A stretch of DNA of 64,000 nt from Parabacteroides goldsteinii DSM 19448 = WAL 12034 (GCF_000969835.1 NZ_KQ033913.1:622859-686858); one strand, 5' to 3'. Shown: positions 46,044-55,871, counted from the stretch's first letter. The notes: generated by a model not told the origin, from the sequence alone. A program made the numbers and translations.

Positions 46044-47330
46044 ATGGCAAAAAGAGAATTACATTTCGAGACTTTACAGCTTCATGTAGGACAGGAACAG
46101 GCGGATCCGGCAACAGATGCTCGTGCAGTACCCATTTATCAGACGACTTCCTATGTGTTTCATAACTCGGCGCATGCGGCAGCCCGTTTCGGTTTGCAGG
46201 ATCCGGGAAATATTTACGGTCGTTTGACTAATTCAACGCAAGGTGTTTTTGAACAGCGTGTGGCGGCTCTTGAAGGAGGCGTTGCCGGGTTGGCTGTCGC
46301 TTCGGGCGCAGCTGCCATTACCTATGCATTCGAGAATATTACACGTGCCGGCGACCATATTGTAGCGGCAAAGACAATTTATGGAGGTAGCTATAATCTG
46401 CTGGCACATACCTTGTCGGTTTATGGGGTAACTGCCACTTTTGTTGATCCGGCTGACTTGTCTAATTTTGAAAAGGCTATCCGGGAAAATACGAAAGCGA
46501 TCTTTATCGAAACTCTGGGTAATCCGAATTCAAATATTATATCTATAGAAGAGGTGGCAGCCATTGCCCATCGTCATAAGATTCCCCTGATTGTGGATAA
46601 TACTTTCGGAACACCTTATTTGATACGTCCGATCGAATATGGTGCGGATATTGTAGTGCATTCGGCAACAAAATTCATCGGTGGACATGGCTCGTCGTTA
46701 GGAGGTGTCATTGTCGATTCCGGCAAATTCGACTGGGGGGCTTCCGGTAAGTTCCCGCAACTGACAGAACCTGATCCGAGTTATCATGGGGTACGTTTTG
46801 TGGATGCTGCCGGACCTGCAGCTTATGTGACCCGTGTTCGTGCTGTCTTGTTACGCGATACGGGGGCTTGTATCAGTCCGTTCAATGCATTTATCTTGTT
46901 ACAGGGATTGGAAACTCTCTCATTGCGTGTGGAACGTCATGTTGAAAATGCTCTGAAAGTGGTTGACTTCCTGCAAAATCATCCGAAGGTGAAAAAGGTG
47001 AACCATCCATCTTTGTCGGAGCATCCCGATCATGCGCTGTATGAACGTTACTTCCCGAAAGGTGCCGGTTCAATCTTTACTTTCGAGATACAAGGAGGGC
47101 AGGAAGAAGCACATCGTTTTATCGACAGCCTGGAGATCTTTTCCCTGCTGGCAAATGTAGCCGATGTAAAATCTTTGGTTATTCATCCGGCCAGTACTAC
47201 ACATTCGCAGTTGAATGCAGAAGAACTGGCGGAACAGGAGATTTATCCGGGAACAGTGCGCCTTTCGATAGGAACGGAGCACATAGAAGATTTGCTTGTA
47301 GATCTGGAGCAGGCACTGGCTAAAATCTGA
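46044..47330 (+). CDS. metY: O-acetylhomoserine aminocarboxypropyltransferase (sulfhydrylase)
   Basis: A PLP enzyme of the Cys/Met metabolism family that makes homocysteine from O-acetylhomoserine and sulfide. The N-terminus (FETLQLHVGQ) and PIYQTTSYVF are family-typical. The PLP Lys is K210 in VVHSATKFIGGHG. The length of 428, with the extra segment LLRDTGACISPFNAFILLQGLETL, fits the MetY subgroup rather than the shorter MetB/MetC. Its neighbours are a divergent Lrp regulator and a putative sulfur-anion transporter. Confidence 0.93.
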   Translation: MAKRELHFETLQLHVGQEQADPATDARAVPIYQTTSYVFHNSAHAAARFGLQDPGNIYGRLTNSTQGVFEQRVAALEGGVAGLAVASGAAAITYAFENITRAGDHIVAAKTIYGGSYNLLAHTLSVYGVTATFVDPADLSNFEKAIRENTKAIFIETLGNPNSNIISIEEVAAIAHRHKIPLIVDNTFGTPYLIRPIEYGADIVVHSATKFIGGHGSSLGGVIVDSGKFDWGASGKFPQLTEPDPSYHGVRFVDAAGPAAYVTRVRAVLLRDTGACISPFNAFILLQGLETLSLRVERHVENALKVVDFLQNHPKVKKVNHPSLSEHPDHALYERYFPKGAGSIFTFEIQGGQEEAHRFIDSLEIFSLLANVADVKSLVIHPASTTHSQLNAEELAEQEIYPGTVRLSIGTEHIEDLLVDLEQALAKI

Positions 47331-47353
47331 ACAATCGGAATGAAAAGGGTGTT

Positions 47354-47368
47354 ATAACTTCAAGTTAT
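47354..47368. promoter_or_regulatory. Palindrome between metY and the YeiH-family gene
   Basis: ATAACTT-C-AAGTTAT is a perfect inverted repeat with 7-bp arms, 23 bp after the metY stop and about 40 bp before the downstream -7 element. It could be an operator for the YeiH-family gene; it has no T-run typical of a terminator. Confidence 0.35.
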
Positions 47369-47411
47369 CAGCTATTCCATAATGTGATTGGTTCGATATC
47401 TTTTTAAAGCC

Positions 47412-47419
47412 TATCTTTG
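47412..47419 (+). promoter_or_regulatory. Putative promoter of the YeiH-family gene
   Basis: TATCTTTG (-7) lies 41 bases before the ATG at 47461. A TTGG at 47388-47391, with a 20-bp spacer, could serve as a weak -33 element. Confidence 0.55.
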
Positions 47420-47460
47420 CGCCGTCAAAAACAAAGGATAACTAAATGATATTATAAGAA

Positions 47461-48402
47461 ATGAACACAATTGAACAAGTGCTGACGAAGTACAACAAAC
47501 CCCTTTTCATTCTCCTATTCGTTCTTTGTCTGATGCCTTTTATTTCTCCGGCTATAGCTCTGTTTCTAGGTCTTGCGCTGGGAATGACAGCCGGACAACC
47601 TTTCCCGAAATTCAGTAAGAAAACGTCTAAATATTTATTGCAGTTCTCTGTAGTGGGCTTGGGATTCGGTATGAATCTGCATGAATCGCTGAGAACCGGA
47701 AAAGAAGGGATGCTCTTTACGGTCGTATCGGTTGTTGCCGTGTTGGCTTTAGGTATGTATCTGGGGAAGAGATTGATGATGGACCGGAAAACGGCTTATC
47801 TGATCTCCGCCGGAACTGCGATTTGCGGAGGAAGTGCTATAGCTGCCGTTGCTCCGGTGGTAAAAGCCAACGACAATGAGATGTCGATGTCGCTTGGAAC
47901 AATCTTTATTCTGAATGCGATCGCATTGTTTATTTTTCCGCCTATCGGACATTTGCTGGGAATGAGCCAGGAGCAGTTCGGTATGTGGGCGGCTATTGCC
48001 ATACATGATACCAGTTCTGTCGTGGGAGCCGGTGCCGCTTACGGTGAGCAAGCGCTTGAAATAGCTACAATGGTCAAGTTGACACGTGCTTTATGGATTA
48101 TCCCGGTAACGATTGCTACCATGTTTATTTTCAAACAGAAAGGTGCAAAGATCAGCATACCCTGGTTTATTTTCTTCTTTATTCTGGCTATGGTTGCAAA
48201 TACTTTCCTGACAATTCCTGAAACGATAACAGGTTCACTGGTTTGGTTGGCAAAGAAAGGTTTAACGGTTACCCTGTTTTTGATCGGTGCCGGATTATCC
48301 CGGAAAGTAATCAAACAGGTAGGCGTACGCCCGATGGTGCAAGGTGTTGTCCTTTGGATATTTATCGGGTTGATCAGTTTAGGAGTAATAATGTTGGTTT
48401 AA
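47461..48402 (+). CDS. YeiH family putative sulfate exporter (UPF0324)
   Basis: A 313-residue membrane protein with about 9-10 hydrophobic segments. FSVVGLGFGMNLHESL, AGTAICGGSAIAAVAPVV and IHDTSSVVGAGAAYG are signatures of the UPF0324/YeiH (PSE) family. Export of sulfate or related anions is the annotated role but is weakly tested. The adjacent sulfhydrylase gene supports a sulfur-linked role. Confidence 0.9.
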   Translation: MNTIEQVLTKYNKPLFILLFVLCLMPFISPAIALFLGLALGMTAGQPFPKFSKKTSKYLLQFSVVGLGFGMNLHESLRTGKEGMLFTVVSVVAVLALGMYLGKRLMMDRKTAYLISAGTAICGGSAIAAVAPVVKANDNEMSMSLGTIFILNAIALFIFPPIGHLLGMSQEQFGMWAAIAIHDTSSVVGAGAAYGEQALEIATMVKLTRALWIIPVTIATMFIFKQKGAKISIPWFIFFFILAMVANTFLTIPETITGSLVWLAKKGLTVTLFLIGAGLSRKVIKQVGVRPMVQGVVLWIFIGLISLGVIMLV

Positions 48403-48408
48403 AATGAG

Positions 48409-48472
48409 CAAAATCTTGTTTAAAACGGGGGTAAAGTTCGTTTAAAACGAGATTTTGCCCGTTTTAAACAAG
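48409..48472. repeat. Three 22-bp spaced TTTAAA units with alternative inverted pairing
   Basis: TTTAAA cores at 48419, 48441 and 48463 are 22 bp apart. The first and third units form a perfect 15-bp inverted repeat (48415-48429 with 48458-48472). The first and second can also pair imperfectly over 19 bp (48409-48427 with 48439-48457). The element starts 7 bp after the YeiH-family stop and could act as its terminator, though no T-run follows. Confidence 0.75.
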
Positions 48473-48564
48473 AATAACTGTACTTCTCCTTTTTATGGAA
48501 TGTAATCAATCCTGAAAAATATGAAACCCATATCTCTTACTTCCCTCTTATTGAATTAATTTCC

Positions 48565-48572
48565 TATCTTTG
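48565..48572 (+). promoter_or_regulatory. Putative -7 element for the PBP1A gene
   Basis: TATCTTTG matches TAnnTTTG, 23 bases before the ATG at 48596. Confidence 0.55.
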
Positions 48573-48595
48573 CGGTTTCTAAGTGAATAATAAAG

Positions 48596-50941
48596 ATGGC
48601 ATCTAAGATTACAAAAGGCATTATAATTTCATTTTGGGTACTGTTCGTTGCGGCAGTGGGAACTGTGTTTCTGATATTTACAGCTATTGCAAATGGTTCA
48701 ATCGGGTATGTTCCCCCCGTAGAACAGCTAGAAAATCCGATCGATAAATATGCATCCCAGGTTATTTCGGCAGATGGAAAGACGCTGGGTAGTTATGCGC
48801 ATAGTAAAGATAACCGTATTTTTGTGAATTATCGGGACCTTTCGCCCGATTTGGTGAAGGCTTTGATTGCAACTGAAGATGTTCGTTTCACCGAACATAG
48901 TGGTATTGATGCTCAGGGACTTTTCCGTGCTGTTGTAAAACGTGGTATCCTGATGCAGAAAAGTGGTGGTGGCGGTAGTACTATCACTCAACAGCTGGCA
49001 AAACAGCTTTTCTCACCGAATGCAGATAATTTGATGGAACGTCTTTTCCAGAAGCCGATCGAATGGGTGATTGCTGTTCAGTTGGAACGTTATTATACAA
49101 AGGAAGAGATCATTAATATGTATCTGAATAAGTTTGACTTCCTGTATAATGCGGTAGGAATCCAGTCGGCTGCCCGGGTTTATTTCGGGACTACTCCGAA
49201 GAATCTGAAGATAGAGGAGGCTGCGACTTTGGTCGGTATGTGTAAGAACCCTTCTTATTTTAATCCGAAGCGTCAGAATGAACGTACACGCGGACGCCGT
49301 AATACGGTACTGGAACAAATGCAGAAAGCTGGTTACATTACCCGTGCCGAATGCGATTCGTTGAAGGCTTTGCCGCTGGTTCTTCATTTCACCCGTATGG
49401 ACCATAAGGATGGTCCGGCTCCTTACTTCCGTGAATATCTGCGTATCCTGATGACCCGTCCCAAACCGGATCGTAGCACGTACAGAGGTTGGCAGAAACA
49501 GCAGTTTTATGAAGATTCCCTGGCTTGGGAAACCAATCCTCTTTATGGCTGGTGCAACAAGAACAAGAAAGCTGATGGCGAGTATTATAATCTTTATACT
49601 GATGGTCTGAAAATATATACGACGATCGACTCCCGTATGCAGCAGTATGCGGAAGAGGCTGTCCGTGAGCATTTCAGTAAAGATCTGCAACCGGCTTTTT
49701 TTAAAGCCAACCAAAAGAAAAAACAGGCTCCTTTCTCAATCGATCTTCGTCCGGGTGAAGTGGATACAATTATGATGCGTGCCATGCATCAGACCGACCG
49801 TTACCGGGCTATGAAAAAGGCAGGGGAGAAGGAAGATGAGATACGCAAAGTGTTCAATACACCTGTCGATATGCGTGTATTCTCCTGGAACGGGGCTGTC
49901 GATACGATCATGTCGCCGATGGATTCTATCCGTTACCATAAAAGCTTCCTGCGTACCGGCTTTATGTCGATGGATCCGCGTAATGGTTATGTGAAGGCTT
50001 ATGTGGGTGGTATCGATTATAATGACTTCCAGTATGATATGGTGAATGGCGGACGCCGTCAGATCGGTTCTACTATCAAGCCGTTCCTCTATTCTCTGGC
50101 GATGATTGAAGGTTTTAGTCCATGCGACGAAATGATGCATGTACAAAATACATATTTTGACGAGAACGGTATCCCCTGGACTCCGCGTAATGCCAGCGCC
50201 AAACTGGTTGGTCAGCGTGTTTCTATCCAATGGGGATTGCAAAATTCGGATAACTGGGTGACGGCATGGCTGATGAGCCAGATGTCTCCGTATACTTTCG
50301 TACGTCTGCTTCATTCTTTTGGTTTGAAGAATCAGATGGATCCTGTAATTTCGATATGTCTCGGTACTCCTGACGTTTCGGTAGGCGAGATGGTAAGCGG
50401 TTATACTGTTTTTGCAAATAAAGGTATCCGTGCTGAACCGATCTATGTGACCCATATCGAGGATCCGTATGGAAATACGATTGCCTCCTTTAATTCACAG
50501 ATGAGTGAAGTGCTGACGGAAGATGCTTCTTATAAGATGCTTCATATGTTGAAGAATGTGATCGATGGCGGAACAGGTAGCCGTGTCCGTTTCCGTTATG
50601 GAATCAAGGCTCCGATGGGCGGTAAGACCGGTACGACGCAAAATAACTCCGACGGTTGGTTCATGGCCTTTACACCTAGTCTGGTGTCGGGTTGCTGGGT
50701 TGGAGGCGAAGAACGTTCCATCCATTTCGACCGTTTGTCTGAAGGTCAGGGGGCCAGTATGGCGTTGCCGATCTATGGTTTATTCATGCAGAAAGTATAT
50801 GCTGATAAGACGCTTGGCTATTCGGAAGAGGAAGATTTCGATATTCCGGAGCAATATGCAAATCCTTGTAAAACCATCACGGAGGAAGAACGCAAGCATA
50901 TCCCGGCAGATACCGGAGGCATTGATAAAATGTTTGAATAG
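48596..50941 (+). CDS. Penicillin-binding protein 1A, bifunctional transglycosylase/transpeptidase
   Basis: A 781-residue class A PBP. It has a membrane anchor (residues about 10-32), a GT51 domain (ATEDVRFTEHSGID with the catalytic Glu, then GGGSTITQQLAKQLFSP near 125) and a penicillin-binding transpeptidase domain. The transpeptidase motifs are S492-T-I-K495 (SxxK), SDN in QNSDNW, and K677-T-G. It polymerises and crosslinks peptidoglycan outside the inner membrane. A strong terminator follows. Confidence 0.95.
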   Translation: MASKITKGIIISFWVLFVAAVGTVFLIFTAIANGSIGYVPPVEQLENPIDKYASQVISADGKTLGSYAHSKDNRIFVNYRDLSPDLVKALIATEDVRFTEHSGIDAQGLFRAVVKRGILMQKSGGGGSTITQQLAKQLFSPNADNLMERLFQKPIEWVIAVQLERYYTKEEIINMYLNKFDFLYNAVGIQSAARVYFGTTPKNLKIEEAATLVGMCKNPSYFNPKRQNERTRGRRNTVLEQMQKAGYITRAECDSLKALPLVLHFTRMDHKDGPAPYFREYLRILMTRPKPDRSTYRGWQKQQFYEDSLAWETNPLYGWCNKNKKADGEYYNLYTDGLKIYTTIDSRMQQYAEEAVREHFSKDLQPAFFKANQKKKQAPFSIDLRPGEVDTIMMRAMHQTDRYRAMKKAGEKEDEIRKVFNTPVDMRVFSWNGAVDTIMSPMDSIRYHKSFLRTGFMSMDPRNGYVKAYVGGIDYNDFQYDMVNGGRRQIGSTIKPFLYSLAMIEGFSPCDEMMHVQNTYFDENGIPWTPRNASAKLVGQRVSIQWGLQNSDNWVTAWLMSQMSPYTFVRLLHSFGLKNQMDPVISICLGTPDVSVGEMVSGYTVFANKGIRAEPIYVTHIEDPYGNTIASFNSQMSEVLTEDASYKMLHMLKNVIDGGTGSRVRFRYGIKAPMGGKTGTTQNNSDGWFMAFTPSLVSGCWVGGEERSIHFDRLSEGQGASMALPIYGLFMQKVYADKTLGYSEEEDFDIPEQYANPCKTITEEERKHIPADTGGIDKMFE

Positions 50942-50963
50942 TAAACAAGATTGATTATATGAG

Positions 50964-51014
50964 ACTCCCGCAAATCTGAATAATTTATTAGATTTGCGGG
51001 AGTTTATTTTTTAA
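50964..51014 (+). terminator. Rho-independent terminator after PBP1A
   Basis: ACTCCCGCAAATCT (50964-50977) and AGATTTGCGGGAGT (50990-51003) form a perfect 14-bp stem with a 12-base loop. TTATTTTTT follows. Confidence 0.93.
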
Positions 51015-51070
51015 GAAGATCTGAACTTATTCCAAAGGAAAGTGGTTTACAGATTATAAAGTGATATAAC

Positions 51071-52582
51071 ATGAATTTCAGACATAAATATGTATTGGCT
51101 ATTGATCAGGGAACAACTACTTCCCGGGCCATCCTGTTTAATCGTCAGGGACAGGTCATCACACTCTCTCAGAAAACGTTCCAGCAATATTTTCCTAAGC
51201 CGGGTTGGGTAGAGCATGACCCGAACGAGATATGGTATACACAGTCGCTTGCGATCAAGGAAGCGATGGCGAAAGCCGATGTGACGGATGACCATATTGC
51301 CTGTATCGGCATTGCCAATCAGCGTGAGACGACGATTGTGTGGGACCGTGATACGGGTTTTCCAGTTTACAATGCGATTGTGTGGCAGGACCGCCGCACA
51401 GCAGATTATTGTGAGGAGTTGAAAGCGGAAGGTTATTCCGATTTTATTCAGCAAAAGACCGGACTGGTCATCGATGCCTACTTCTCGGCAACTAAAGTAA
51501 AATGGATACTGGATCATGTAAAAGGTATCCGTGAACGGGCGGAACGGGGTGAACTTTGCTTTGGAACAGTCGATTCCTGGCTGATCTGGAAGCTGACACG
51601 GGGTACACAATTCATTACGGATATTACAAATGCCTCCCGGACCATGTTGTTCAATATAAATACCATGCAATGGGATCAGGAGTTGCTCGATCTGTTTACA
51701 ATCCCGGCTTCCATGTTGCCGGAGGTGAAGAGTAGCAGCGAGGTTTATTGTGAGACTTCTACCCCGATATTTAAAGCTGGTATTCCTGTTTCGGGAATGG
51801 CAGGCGACCAGCAGGCGGCTCTGTTCGGACAGCTGTGTCTGGAAGAAGGTATGATGAAGACGACCTATGGTACGGGCTGTTTTATGATCGTAAATACCGG
51901 GGACAAACCGGTGCTTTCACAAAACAACCTGCTGACGACTATTGCCTGGAAGCTGGGTGATAAAGTAACTTATGCATTGGAAGGCAGTGTGTTTGTCGGT
52001 GGTGCGGCTATCCAGTGGCTCCGTGACGGTATCGGGTTGATACCGAATGCTCCGGTCACGGAACAGATGGCGAAGTCGGTTCCGGACAATGGCGGTGTCT
52101 ATTTCGTACCTGCGTTGACCGGTTTGGGAGCTCCTTATTGGGACCAGTATGCACGGGGAGCTATTATTGGCATTACCCGCGGTACGACAGCTGCGCATCT
52201 GACACGTGCTGCGTTGGAAGGTATTTGTTACCAGGTATATGATGTACTGATTGCGATGGAGAATGATATTCACGCCAAGCCGAAGGAGATTCGGGTGGAT
52301 GGCGGTGCGATTGCTAATAATTTCCTGATGCAGTTTCAGGCGGATATCAGCCGCTGTCCGGTAGTCCGTCCCAGTATAATTGAGACAACAGCTTTAGGAG
52401 CTGCTTATCTGGCTGGGTTGGCTGTGAACTACTGGAAAGATATGGATGAGTTGAAAGAGCAGTGGTCGCTGGATACCATCTTCACTGCCAAGATGAAACC
52501 GGAAACAGCTTTGGCTTTACTTTCCGATTGGCATAAGGCGGTCGGACGGACAATGAACTGGGCGATGGATAGCGAAATATAA
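51071..52582 (+). CDS. glpK: Glycerol kinase
   Basis: The 503-residue FGGY kinase phosphorylates glycerol to glycerol 3-phosphate. Seen are [18 protein letters not shown] (phosphate loop), [25 protein letters not shown], the segment ASRTMLFNI, and [13 protein letters not shown] with the catalytic Asp. The length is normal. It lies directly before a 25-codon remnant of a GlpF-like channel, so the original operon was probably glpK-glpF. Confidence 0.95.
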   Translation: MNFRHKYVLAIDQGTTTSRAILFNRQGQVITLSQKTFQQYFPKPGWVEHDPNEIWYTQSLAIKEAMAKADVTDDHIACIGIANQRETTIVWDRDTGFPVYNAIVWQDRRTADYCEELKAEGYSDFIQQKTGLVIDAYFSATKVKWILDHVKGIRERAERGELCFGTVDSWLIWKLTRGTQFITDITNASRTMLFNINTMQWDQELLDLFTIPASMLPEVKSSSEVYCETSTPIFKAGIPVSGMAGDQQAALFGQLCLEEGMMKTTYGTGCFMIVNTGDKPVLSQNNLLTTIAWKLGDKVTYALEGSVFVGGAAIQWLRDGIGLIPNAPVTEQMAKSVPDNGGVYFVPALTGLGAPYWDQYARGAIIGITRGTTAAHLTRAALEGICYQVYDVLIAMENDIHAKPKEIRVDGGAIANNFLMQFQADISRCPVVRPSIIETTALGAAYLAGLAVNYWKDMDELKEQWSLDTIFTAKMKPETALALLSDWHKAVGRTMNWAMDSEI

Positions 52583-52583
52583 A

Positions 52584-52661
52584 GAGTATGCCTGGATACC
52601 CGGAATTGCACCGCTTGCAGGCTTTGCGCTGGCAGCGATGCTTTATTATATTCTGAAATAG
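52584..52661 (+). pseudogene. Remnant of glycerol facilitator GlpF (last 25 codons)
   Basis: Starting 1 bp after the glpK stop, a frame reads EYAWIPGIAPLAGFALAAML, then YYILK and TAG at 52659. This is the sequence type of the last transmembrane helix of MIP/aquaporin-family glycerol channels (WxPxxxPLxGxxLAA). No start codon or upstream helices exist; glpK occupies the space. A deletion that removed all but the 3' end of a glpF gene after glpK is the simplest explanation. Confidence 0.75.
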
Positions 52662-52757
52662 AGCATTTAAACGTTTTTTATCTAATCTAAAAAGTGGTAT
52701 ATTCGTGGTATTATTCTGGAGAGAAAGAATAGCCAGAATCAATTTAAGCCTATTGAA

Positions 52758-54707
52758 ATGAGTAGAATAACCACTTTACTTTTAGTATTTTGTTTGATAT
52801 TGTCCGGATGCGGAAACCATAAATCTCGAAATAATCAGGTTACATTGGAACCGGATTCATTATCCGGACCTTACAGCCATGCGCAAGAGTTGTTTGACAA
52901 AGCCCGTGAACTGCAAAAAGGGGAGGATTATCCCGCTGCCATATCGGTTTATCAGCAATTAATATCCCTGGAACCAACGGATGATGACATAAAATCTGTC
53001 GCCACCCTAATGGATGAAGGATTCCTGCAATTGGTCTATTGCTATATCTTTGGCGGGCAACGGAAAGACGGGGCAGACTATTTCAGCCATATATATAAAG
53101 AAAACAAACTATGGTTTGTACGGAATTATCCCCGTAGTGTGGAAATCAGTACAGCTTATTCCCTCTATGAAGCTACGCGCCTGGAAGAAGCCGTTGCTCT
53201 GATAGACCGTGCCTTGTCGCGGCAAGAGGAAGGCAGGGAGAATGAGCAACTTTACGTGGACAATGGCATTGCATCCGTCATTTATAACCAGGCTGGCGAA
53301 ATACGCAAGGCGATTGCCTGTGGCGAACGGAGCCTTGAGATTATAAAAACACTGGAAGACCAGTCGAAGATCGTGTTTGTGCTGGGTAACTTGATTTTTC
53401 AGTATCAGCAGGTGGGAGAATTTGAACAGGCCCTTGCAGCTTATGATGCTCTGCTGGCTTCCGGTGAAGGGGAAAAGAACCCGTATGGATTGTGTGCTGC
53501 CGAGACAAATGTTGTCCAGCTCTACGATGAATGGGGTTTGGAAGAGGAAGTAATGCTCCATCTTAATAAAGCCCGTGAAGCTGCCGACCGGAGCGGTGTT
53601 CCTGATGCCTTTCTCCGGGTAGATAATTTATCCGTTTATTATGCTCTTCAATGTAAAGAATATGAAAAGGCTGCCGTTTTGCTGGACAGTATGCAGGTTC
53701 GTATGCCGGACCGTTCACAAAATTCGTTCTATCATGAATTTTATGATAATTACACCTGTATCCTGGCTGTAAGCGAGACGAAAGGGCAGGGCGGAATGGC
53801 TATTGCTTCGGCTCGCCAATTAATCGGGCAGTTGAAAGATAGGCCGTTGAATAACTTGTCGGTCCTGACATACCGCCTGTTGGGGGATGTGTTGGCAGAG
53901 GTAGGGGAGACGGCCTTATCCATAGAAGCGTATCAGGCCTGTTGTGACTATATAGAGAAGAACCAATTGGTGAATCAGCAGCGTCTGGTCTATTATGCGT
54001 TGGGAAAACTGTATGCAGAAACAATGCGCCCAGCCGAATCGTCCCGCTATCTGCTGATGGCTCATCAGGCTAACCAACAGTTTACCGAACGCCGGAATGC
54101 CGGATTAATTTCGCAATTCCGGGTTAAATATGAAACAAGGGAAAAGGAGCAGGATAACCGGTTGTTGCGTTCCGAGTTGCAGTTGCAGAAACGTACCCTG
54201 CAATATTATATCCTGATTGGCATCTTATCCTTTTTATTGGGCGTTGCTTTTTTGCTTTGGCTGAGTATGCGTCATAAGAAATCTCTCCGGCTGATTGAGG
54301 AAAAGGAAGGTCAGCTCCGGCAGATGCTGACCGAGCGGCAGAACCTGAACCGTAAAAACGAAGAACTACGTATGCAGATTGAAACGGCAGATGCCCAGCA
54401 TACAATGCAGGAGGTGATAAACAGTCTTTCTCCCCGTTTGCTGACTGCGGAAGAGGAGCAGGAGTTCCGTCGCCAGTTCTGCCTTCTCTACCCGTCGTTC
54501 CTGTCGGGGTTGCGGAAGGCTTGTTCGGCTGTGACTCGTAATGATGAGTTGCTGGCTATGCTGATTCGTCTGAATCTTTCGTCGGAAGAAATAGCTTTTG
54601 CCCTCGGAAATAACCGGGCAAGTGTGAATACCTCCCGCTTCCGTTTGCGGAAAAAGTTGGAGCTGGACAAAGACGTATCGTTGGAAGATTACATGAGTCG
54701 ATTTTAA
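52758..54707 (+). CDS. TPR lipoprotein-type regulator with transmembrane helix and C-terminal HTH
   Basis: The 649-residue protein begins with a lipoprotein-like signal (LILSGC, Cys 18). TPR-like helical repeats span residues about 40-460, then a transmembrane helix (YILIGILSFLLGVAFLLWL, about 483-503), a coiled coil (about 505-555), and a C-terminal LuxR-like HTH (MLIRLNLSSEEIAFALGNNR, then ASVNTSRFRLRKKLEL). The layout implies a periplasmic sensing part and a cytoplasmic DNA-binding part, common in Bacteroidetes. The lipobox may instead be part of a cleaved or uncleaved signal. The adjacent binding-protein gene is a candidate target or ligand partner. Confidence 0.82.
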   Translation: MSRITTLLLVFCLILSGCGNHKSRNNQVTLEPDSLSGPYSHAQELFDKARELQKGEDYPAAISVYQQLISLEPTDDDIKSVATLMDEGFLQLVYCYIFGGQRKDGADYFSHIYKENKLWFVRNYPRSVEISTAYSLYEATRLEEAVALIDRALSRQEEGRENEQLYVDNGIASVIYNQAGEIRKAIACGERSLEIIKTLEDQSKIVFVLGNLIFQYQQVGEFEQALAAYDALLASGEGEKNPYGLCAAETNVVQLYDEWGLEEEVMLHLNKAREAADRSGVPDAFLRVDNLSVYYALQCKEYEKAAVLLDSMQVRMPDRSQNSFYHEFYDNYTCILAVSETKGQGGMAIASARQLIGQLKDRPLNNLSVLTYRLLGDVLAEVGETALSIEAYQACCDYIEKNQLVNQQRLVYYALGKLYAETMRPAESSRYLLMAHQANQQFTERRNAGLISQFRVKYETREKEQDNRLLRSELQLQKRTLQYYILIGILSFLLGVAFLLWLSMRHKKSLRLIEEKEGQLRQMLTERQNLNRKNEELRMQIETADAQHTMQEVINSLSPRLLTAEEEQEFRRQFCLLYPSFLSGLRKACSAVTRNDELLAMLIRLNLSSEEIAFALGNNRASVNTSRFRLRKKLELDKDVSLEDYMSRF

Positions 54708-54744
54708 ATGGTTTGTAAATCAATGGATAGAAGTCTGTTGTAGT

Positions 54745-54768
54745 AATTGTCTATTGAATTGTCTATTG
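54745..54768. repeat. Perfect 12-bp tandem duplication upstream of the binding-protein gene
   Basis: AATTGTCTATTG occurs twice with no gap, about 98 bp before the next start codon. It may be a regulator-binding site for the neighbouring HTH protein, or simple slippage. Confidence 0.5.
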
Positions 54769-54865
54769 CCGTTTTTAGGAAATGGCACCGGTATTGCATA
54801 GTTTCGCTTTCGTTGTAAGGCTTTTGATTGAAGTTATCATATAATATGAATTAAAATTAGCTAAC

Positions 54866-55849
54866 ATGAAAACGATTACATTATCAAGATTGAACAGACC
54901 ATTTTTATTAAGGAGATTATTAACTATTACCTGTACTATCCTTTCTGTACTAATCCTGTTTGCGGCTTGCAGCGATGATGACGAGTCGTGTCCGTCACAA
55001 CATCCGCAGGTGGCAGTTTGTTTGAAAAGCCAGACAAACAGTTGGCGTACAGCCCTGAGTTATTATGCCACAAATCAGTTGGAATCGAAAGGGCTGAGTT
55101 ATACGACTTATGTAGCCAAAGACAAAGCACAGCAGGCGAACCAGATTCGTATGGCAGTGGAATCAGGCTGTCAGATACTGGTGGTCGCTCCCGAAGGTAT
55201 TGCCAAGGATGCACTTGATGTCGCTTTCTCGGCAGGGATTCCGGTCATTATGTTTGAAGACGGAGTGACTGATGGCTATACCGCGTTGGTACAGGGGGAC
55301 AATGCGGCTGCCGGTAAAAATGCCGCAGAGTATGTCGCTTCGAAAGGAGCTGGTCATGCAGTGGCTTTTAAGATTACACAAGACCCAGCGTCGAGTGATG
55401 CCCGTGTAGATGCTTTTACAGAGGAACTGAAATCCAAGTCACCTTCAACGCAGGTGACTACACAGACTCTTTCATTATATACAAGCGCTGACGGCAAGGA
55501 AGCCGCAGCCCGTATCCTGGCCGATGATCCGTCGGTGGATGCTTTTTATGCCCAGGATGACGAGGTGGCATCGGGTGTAATCGAGGCCATCAATGAATCC
55601 GGCCGCAATGATATCAAGGTCGTTGTCGGTTGTGGCGGGTCGCAGGCTTTCTTCTCATTGATACTTTCGACAACGGTCACGGATGTTGCGACTACGCTTT
55701 ATTCGCCGTCCATGATTACCAAATGCATAGACTTGGCTGATGATGTGCTGAAAGGCAAAACGATTGAGGAAAAACAGATTGTAATGCCGGCGACAGTCGT
55801 AAACAAGGATAATGTCCGGGAATATCAGGATAGCAACTCTCCTTATTGA
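54866..55849 (+). CDS. Periplasmic sugar-binding-type lipoprotein, orphan
   Basis: The 327-residue protein has a lipoprotein signal (LFAAC, Cys 35). It then shows the type 1 periplasmic-binding fold of ribose/galactose-type binding proteins: VAVCLKSQTNSWRTAL, CQILVVAPEG, AGIPVIMFEDGV, ALVQGDNAAAGKNAAEY, and DAFYAQDDEVASGVIEAI. No ABC permease or ATPase genes are nearby. It may work as a ligand sensor for the TPR-HTH protein upstream instead of in transport. That pairing is inferred from adjacency. Confidence 0.85.
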   Translation: MKTITLSRLNRPFLLRRLLTITCTILSVLILFAACSDDDESCPSQHPQVAVCLKSQTNSWRTALSYYATNQLESKGLSYTTYVAKDKAQQANQIRMAVESGCQILVVAPEGIAKDALDVAFSAGIPVIMFEDGVTDGYTALVQGDNAAAGKNAAEYVASKGAGHAVAFKITQDPASSDARVDAFTEELKSKSPSTQVTTQTLSLYTSADGKEAAARILADDPSVDAFYAQDDEVASGVIEAINESGRNDIKVVVGCGGSQAFFSLILSTTVTDVATTLYSPSMITKCIDLADDVLKGKTIEEKQIVMPATVVNKDNVREYQDSNSPY

Positions 55850-55871
55850 GTTGCTTGGGTTTCCGGTTCGG

